36,275 nt of DNA from an uncultured Aquimarina sp. (GTDB taxonomy: Bacteria; Bacteroidota; Bacteroidia; Flavobacteriales; Flavobacteriaceae). The DNA lies in the NCBI RefSeq assembly GCF_947492965.1, contig NZ_CANLOZ010000019.1:1-36275 (forward strand), given 5' to 3'. Shown here piece by piece: positions 32,970 through 36,275 of the stretch (positions are counted from its first letter, which is position 1; the number at the start of each line of letters is the position of its first letter). Made by a program: the position numbers and the translations under genes. The notes beneath the pieces are model-generated. The model was given only the letters and a program-made list of their open reading frames with translations, was not told where the DNA came from and did no database searches.

Positions 32970-35708
32970 TTGCAAACAACGGTACGTAACATACTTTATT
33001 CACTAAGTTTTTCACTATTTTGTATTTGTTATACAACTGCACAAGAGTTTGATAAAACGACGAAGAAACCTATTCAATCTCCAAAGGATTCTATTACCTT
33101 ACCTAAAAAGGATATCGAACCTAAGACGGAACTCCTTGAAAATGAAAAAGATCAGGACACTGTAAAGAAAGATAGCGTAGTAGAACCTCCACAATTATTG
33201 ACTGATAAAGTTACCTACAAGTCCAAAGATTATATGAGATTAAGTCGTAGAGAAAACAAAATGTATCTCTACAACGAAGCAGAAATTATCTATGGAGAAA
33301 TGCAAATAAATGCTGGATTGATCATCGTAGACAATTCCAAAAACGAGGTATATGCCTATGGTATTAAAGATTCTGTAGGAGATTATACACAAACACCCGT
33401 TTTTAAACAAGCACAAAATGTAGTTGAACCTGATTCTATTCGATTTAATTTTGATACAGAAAAAGCTCTTATATACAATTCTAGAACCAAACAAGGTGAA
33501 ATGAACGTAAAAGGTGAAGTTTCTAAAAGAGTTAATGATTCTGTTATATACATGAGTAACGTAAAATTTACTACTGCAGAAGATGTAGATAATGCAGATT
33601 ATTACTTCTATGCCAGAAGAATCAAACTTGTACCAAAAAAGAAAATTGTAACAGGATTGGTAAATATGTTTATCGCAGATGTACCAACTCCTTTAGGATT
33701 ACCTTTTGGTTATTTCCCTTTACAAGAAAAAAGAACTTCAGGATTTATTATTCCAAGTTATGGTGAAGAAAATAACAGAGGATATTTTCTACAAAATGGT
33801 GGATATTATTTTGCGATAAGTGATTATGCAGATCTTACGGTCACCGGTGATTATTATACAAATGGAAGTTATACATTATTAGCCGAAACATCGTATGCCG
33901 TTCGCTACAAGTATAGGGGTAATCTGAGATTTCGGTTTGAGAATAACCTAACTAGCGAACGAGGTTTTCCTGACTTTGCCCAGAGAACTACCTATAACAT
34001 CCAATGGACACATTCGCAGGATGCCAAATCCAATCCGAACTCTAGATTTTCGGCATCTGTAAATTTTGGTAGTAGTGACTTCTTCCAACAGTCCACCAAT
34101 CAGTTAAATACAGGGAATTTCTTGAATAACCAGTTGAGTTCATCCATCTCCTATTCCAAAACTTTTCAGGGAGATCCCCAGGTAAATTTAAATGTTGCAG
34201 CAAATCACAACTCTAATACAAATACACAAGAAGTTAACCTATCGCTACCTAATGTTAATGCAAGTGTTTCAAGGATATTTCCTTTTGCTCCAAAAGTTGG
34301 TGTAAAAAAAGGTATTATTCAAAATATCAACACCCAGTATAATTTTAGAGGTGAGAACCGTATTACTACCAATGATGATGATTTGTTTACTGGAGATATG
34401 TTTAACGATGCTAGAATTGGAATGCAACATTCTATTCCGATTAGTACCAACTTTAAAATCTTTAAGTATTTAAGTGCTACTATGGGTACAAGTTTCCAAG
34501 AAAATTGGGTGTTCGAAACCATAGAACGTAGTTTTGATGCAGATGCGAATGATGGTGCTGGAGAAATTGTAAATGATACTATTGCAGGTTTTGATGCTTT
34601 TAGAACCTATAATTTCTCTGCGAGTTTAGGAACCACGATTTACGGAACATTCAATTTTAAGAAAGACAAAAAGATACAAGCTATTCGTCATACTATGAGG
34701 CCTAGTATTAGCTATAGTATTAACCCTGCCTTTGATCAGTTCTATACTACATATAGTAGACCTATAGAAGACGATCCAAGTACAGCTGAAATAGAAGAAG
34801 GTTTTGAAGATATTGAATATTCTAGATTCGAAGGTGGATTCTTTGGTGCACCTAGTAATACTTTTTCAAGTAGTATTGGTTTTGCTTTAAGTAATAACTT
34901 AGAAGCCAAAGTGCGGAGTAAAGACACTACAGATCTAGAACCGAAGAAAGTAGTTTTGCTTAACAACTTAAACTTTAGAACTGCATATAATATTGCTGGT
35001 GACTCTTTACAATTAAGTCCCTTGTCAATAACAGGAAACATTCCTATAATTCAGAATAAGTTAGACATTAACTTTAGTGCAGAACTGGATCCATATGCAT
35101 TAGATAATAATAATCGTAAAATTGATGTTTGGAATATTGATAATGGAGGTAGTCTTTTTAGATTAACCAGAGCTAGTGCAAATTTTGGATATTCTTTTTC
35201 TAGTAAAGATTTTGAAAAAGGCCAAACGAATGAAGATCCGCTCACAAACCAGACCTTACAAAATGGTGGGCGACCAGATAATTTGTTTGGAGGAGGAACA
35301 GATTTTAGAGAAGAACAAAGTTATCGTCAAAAAAGTAAGGATACTGAGAAAAAGGACGTACAAAATTATAACTACAAAATTCCCTGGTCTTTACGACTAT
35401 CTTACACTGTTAATTATAGTAATAATGCTCGACAAAATGAGATATCCTCCCACTCGATTATGTTTTCTGGAGATGTAGAGTTAGCTCCTAAATGGACCGT
35501 TGGAGTTTCATCTGGGTATGATCTAAAAAATCCTGGTTTTACTTTTACTAACTTAAGATTTCAGAGAGATTTGGATAGTTGGAATCTTAGTTTCAATTGG
35601 ATTCCTTTTAGCGAAAGGACTTCCTGGAACTTTTTCATAGGAATTTCTTCTTCTGTTCTAAGTGATATCAAATACGATAAACGTAGAGAACCAGACAGGC
35701 AGCTTTAG
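32970..35708 (+). CDS. lptD: LPS-assembly protein LptD
   Basis: About 912 aa. The frame can begin at a TTG at 32919, but that codon is inside the -7 box, so the TTG at 32970 is chosen. It gives a signal peptide (ILYSLSFSLFCICYTTAQ) and has an AGGA 8 nt upstream. After a Lys/Asp-rich linker comes an OstA-like periplasmic jellyroll (about 70-220, KMYLYNEAEIIYGEMQINAG and MNVKGEV). The LptD beta-barrel fills the rest: GLPFGYFPLQEKRTSGFIIPSYGEENNRGYFLQNGGYYF, then many amphipathic strands. The C-terminus is DRQL. LptD inserts LPS into the outer leaflet of the outer membrane. Single gene, followed by a heptamer repeat. Confidence 0.93.
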   Translation: MQTTVRNILYSLSFSLFCICYTTAQEFDKTTKKPIQSPKDSITLPKKDIEPKTELLENEKDQDTVKKDSVVEPPQLLTDKVTYKSKDYMRLSRRENKMYLYNEAEIIYGEMQINAGLIIVDNSKNEVYAYGIKDSVGDYTQTPVFKQAQNVVEPDSIRFNFDTEKALIYNSRTKQGEMNVKGEVSKRVNDSVIYMSNVKFTTAEDVDNADYYFYARRIKLVPKKKIVTGLVNMFIADVPTPLGLPFGYFPLQEKRTSGFIIPSYGEENNRGYFLQNGGYYFAISDYADLTVTGDYYTNGSYTLLAETSYAVRYKYRGNLRFRFENNLTSERGFPDFAQRTTYNIQWTHSQDAKSNPNSRFSASVNFGSSDFFQQSTNQLNTGNFLNNQLSSSISYSKTFQGDPQVNLNVAANHNSNTNTQEVNLSLPNVNASVSRIFPFAPKVGVKKGIIQNINTQYNFRGENRITTNDDDLFTGDMFNDARIGMQHSIPISTNFKIFKYLSATMGTSFQENWVFETIERSFDADANDGAGEIVNDTIAGFDAFRTYNFSASLGTTIYGTFNFKKDKKIQAIRHTMRPSISYSINPAFDQFYTTYSRPIEDDPSTAEIEEGFEDIEYSRFEGGFFGAPSNTFSSSIGFALSNNLEAKVRSKDTTDLEPKKVVLLNNLNFRTAYNIAGDSLQLSPLSITGNIPIIQNKLDINFSAELDPYALDNNNRKIDVWNIDNGGSLFRLTRASANFGYSFSSKDFEKGQTNEDPLTNQTLQNGGRPDNLFGGGTDFREEQSYRQKSKDTEKKDVQNYNYKIPWSLRLSYTVNYSNNARQNEISSHSIMFSGDVELAPKWTVGVSSGYDLKNPGFTFTNLRFQRDLDSWNLSFNWIPFSERTSWNFFIGISSSVLSDIKYDKRREPDRQL

Positions 35709-35751
35709 GTTTGAGGTTTGAGGTTTGAGGTTTGAGGTTTGAGGTTTGAGG
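35707..35751 (+). repeat. Heptamer tandem repeat (AGGTTTG)6 plus AGG
   Basis: Six perfect AGGTTTG copies and a partial seventh. The first copy overlaps the last two bases of the lptD stop codon; the array ends 53 bp before the ridA ATG. The perfect copies suggest recent slippage. It is intergenic and does not alter the lptD frame. Confidence 0.97.
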
Positions 35752-35804
35752 AAATTATTTGAAAATATTACAAAATCAAAATAAACAATAACACTTTACA
35801 CATC

Positions 35805-36185
35805 ATGAAAAAAATCATCACGACTTCCAAAGCACCTGCGCCCATTGGACCTTACAGTCAAGCTATTCTAAACGGAAATACTTTATATACTTCTGGTCAG
35901 ATAGCTATTAATCCTACTTCTGGAGAATTGGTTACAAATGATATCAAAGAAGAAGCAGAACAGGTAATGCAAAACCTTAAAGCCATTTTGGATGAGGTGG
36001 ATATGACTTTTGAAAATGTTATTAAGACAACAATTTTTTTAAGTGATATGAATAACTTTACGAAAGTAAATGAGGTATACGGAAATTATTTTAACGAAGA
36101 TACTGCTCCGGCTAGAGAAACAGTGGCTGTAGCTGCACTACCAAAATTTGTAAATGTTGAAATTTCGGTAATTGCTGTAAAATAA
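35805..36185 (+). CDS. ridA: RidA family enamine/imine deaminase
   Basis: 126 aa, full length for the family. It starts KKIITTSKAPAPIGPYSQA and has LYTSGQIAINP, IKTTIFLSDMNNF and PARETVAVAALPK. Arg104 (PAR) and Glu119 (NVEIS) match the conserved active-site pair of E. coli RidA. It hydrolyses reactive 2-aminoacrylate-type enamines from amino-acid metabolism in the cytosol, usually as a trimer. It is followed by a strong terminator; upstream is the heptamer repeat. Confidence 0.95.
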   Translation: MKKIITTSKAPAPIGPYSQAILNGNTLYTSGQIAINPTSGELVTNDIKEEAEQVMQNLKAILDEVDMTFENVIKTTIFLSDMNNFTKVNEVYGNYFNEDTAPARETVAVAALPKFVNVEISVIAVK

Positions 36186-36247
36186 GACTTTAATTAATTT
36201 TGAGTCGTCCTAAAATAGGTTGACAATTTTACAAGATTTTATTTAAT

Positions 36248-36275
36248 CCCTTGAAGCTAGCTTCAAGGGGTTTTT
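36248..36275 (+). terminator. Rho-independent terminator after ridA
   Basis: A perfect palindrome: arm CCCTTGAAG at 36248-36256, loop CTAG, arm CTTCAAGGG at 36261-36269, then G and five T residues to the window edge. A strong plus-strand terminator 62 bp after the ridA stop. Confidence 0.88.

Overview
The window is AT-rich DNA from a marine-type Flavobacteriia (Bacteroidetes), most like an Aquimarina-type genome. The reasons are the gene content (plant-type LRR/Ig surface protein, giant thrombospondin-type-3 protein, tail-fibre-like proteins with an HLPNIP motif, GH3/beta-lactamase fusion, NarI/HdrC-like Fe-S protein), Bacteroidetes -7 boxes of the form TAnnTTTG, and frequent TTG starts. The genus is an inference. 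No rRNA, tRNA, CRISPR array or transposase was seen.

Region 1 (1-11212, all minus): a surface-protein operon. In transcription order it encodes an OmpH/Skp-like membrane-anchored coiled coil, a tail-fibre-like beta-roll protein, a small lipoprotein, a 2081-residue exported giant protein with TSP3 repeats, and a modular LRR/Ig protein that runs off the left edge. Gaps are 21-55 bp, and a TAnnTTTG box precedes the first gene.

Region 2 (11562-22956, all minus): a compact 13-gene operon for a type II secretion-like / type IV filament machine. In transcription order: MORN-repeat protein, GspK-position protein with a bactofilin-like beta-helix, two minor pseudopilins, GspF, a GspG-like main pseudopilin, a prepilin peptidase, GspE ATPase, secretin GspD, GspL-like, GspM/PilO-like, an FN3-domain lipoprotein, and a GspC/PilP-like protein. 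No retraction ATPase is present. Many junctions overlap by 1 nt (TAATG). The one loose junction precedes gspG and carries its own -7 box. This is the most unusual system in the window, and Region 1, on the same strand just downstream, is a plausible source of its substrates.

Region 3 (23287-27730, minus): an uncharacterised 161-aa protein, an exported GH3-beta-lactamase fusion and an aldo/keto reductase, closed by a hairpin-plus-T terminator near 23050.

Region 4 (27851-31496, minus): an MCE-domain lipid-transport protein, a membrane 2x[4Fe-4S] protein, a HAD phosphatase-like protein and a CCG-domain Fe-S protein, closed by a terminator near 27800. Upstream lies a SPOR-containing N-acetylmuramoyl-L-alanine amidase with a near-leaderless promoter.

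Region 5 (32970-36275, plus): divergent lptD, then a perfect heptamer tandem repeat, ridA, and a strong terminator. Regions 3-5 are envelope and housekeeping functions; Regions 1-2 are accessory surface and secretion functions.
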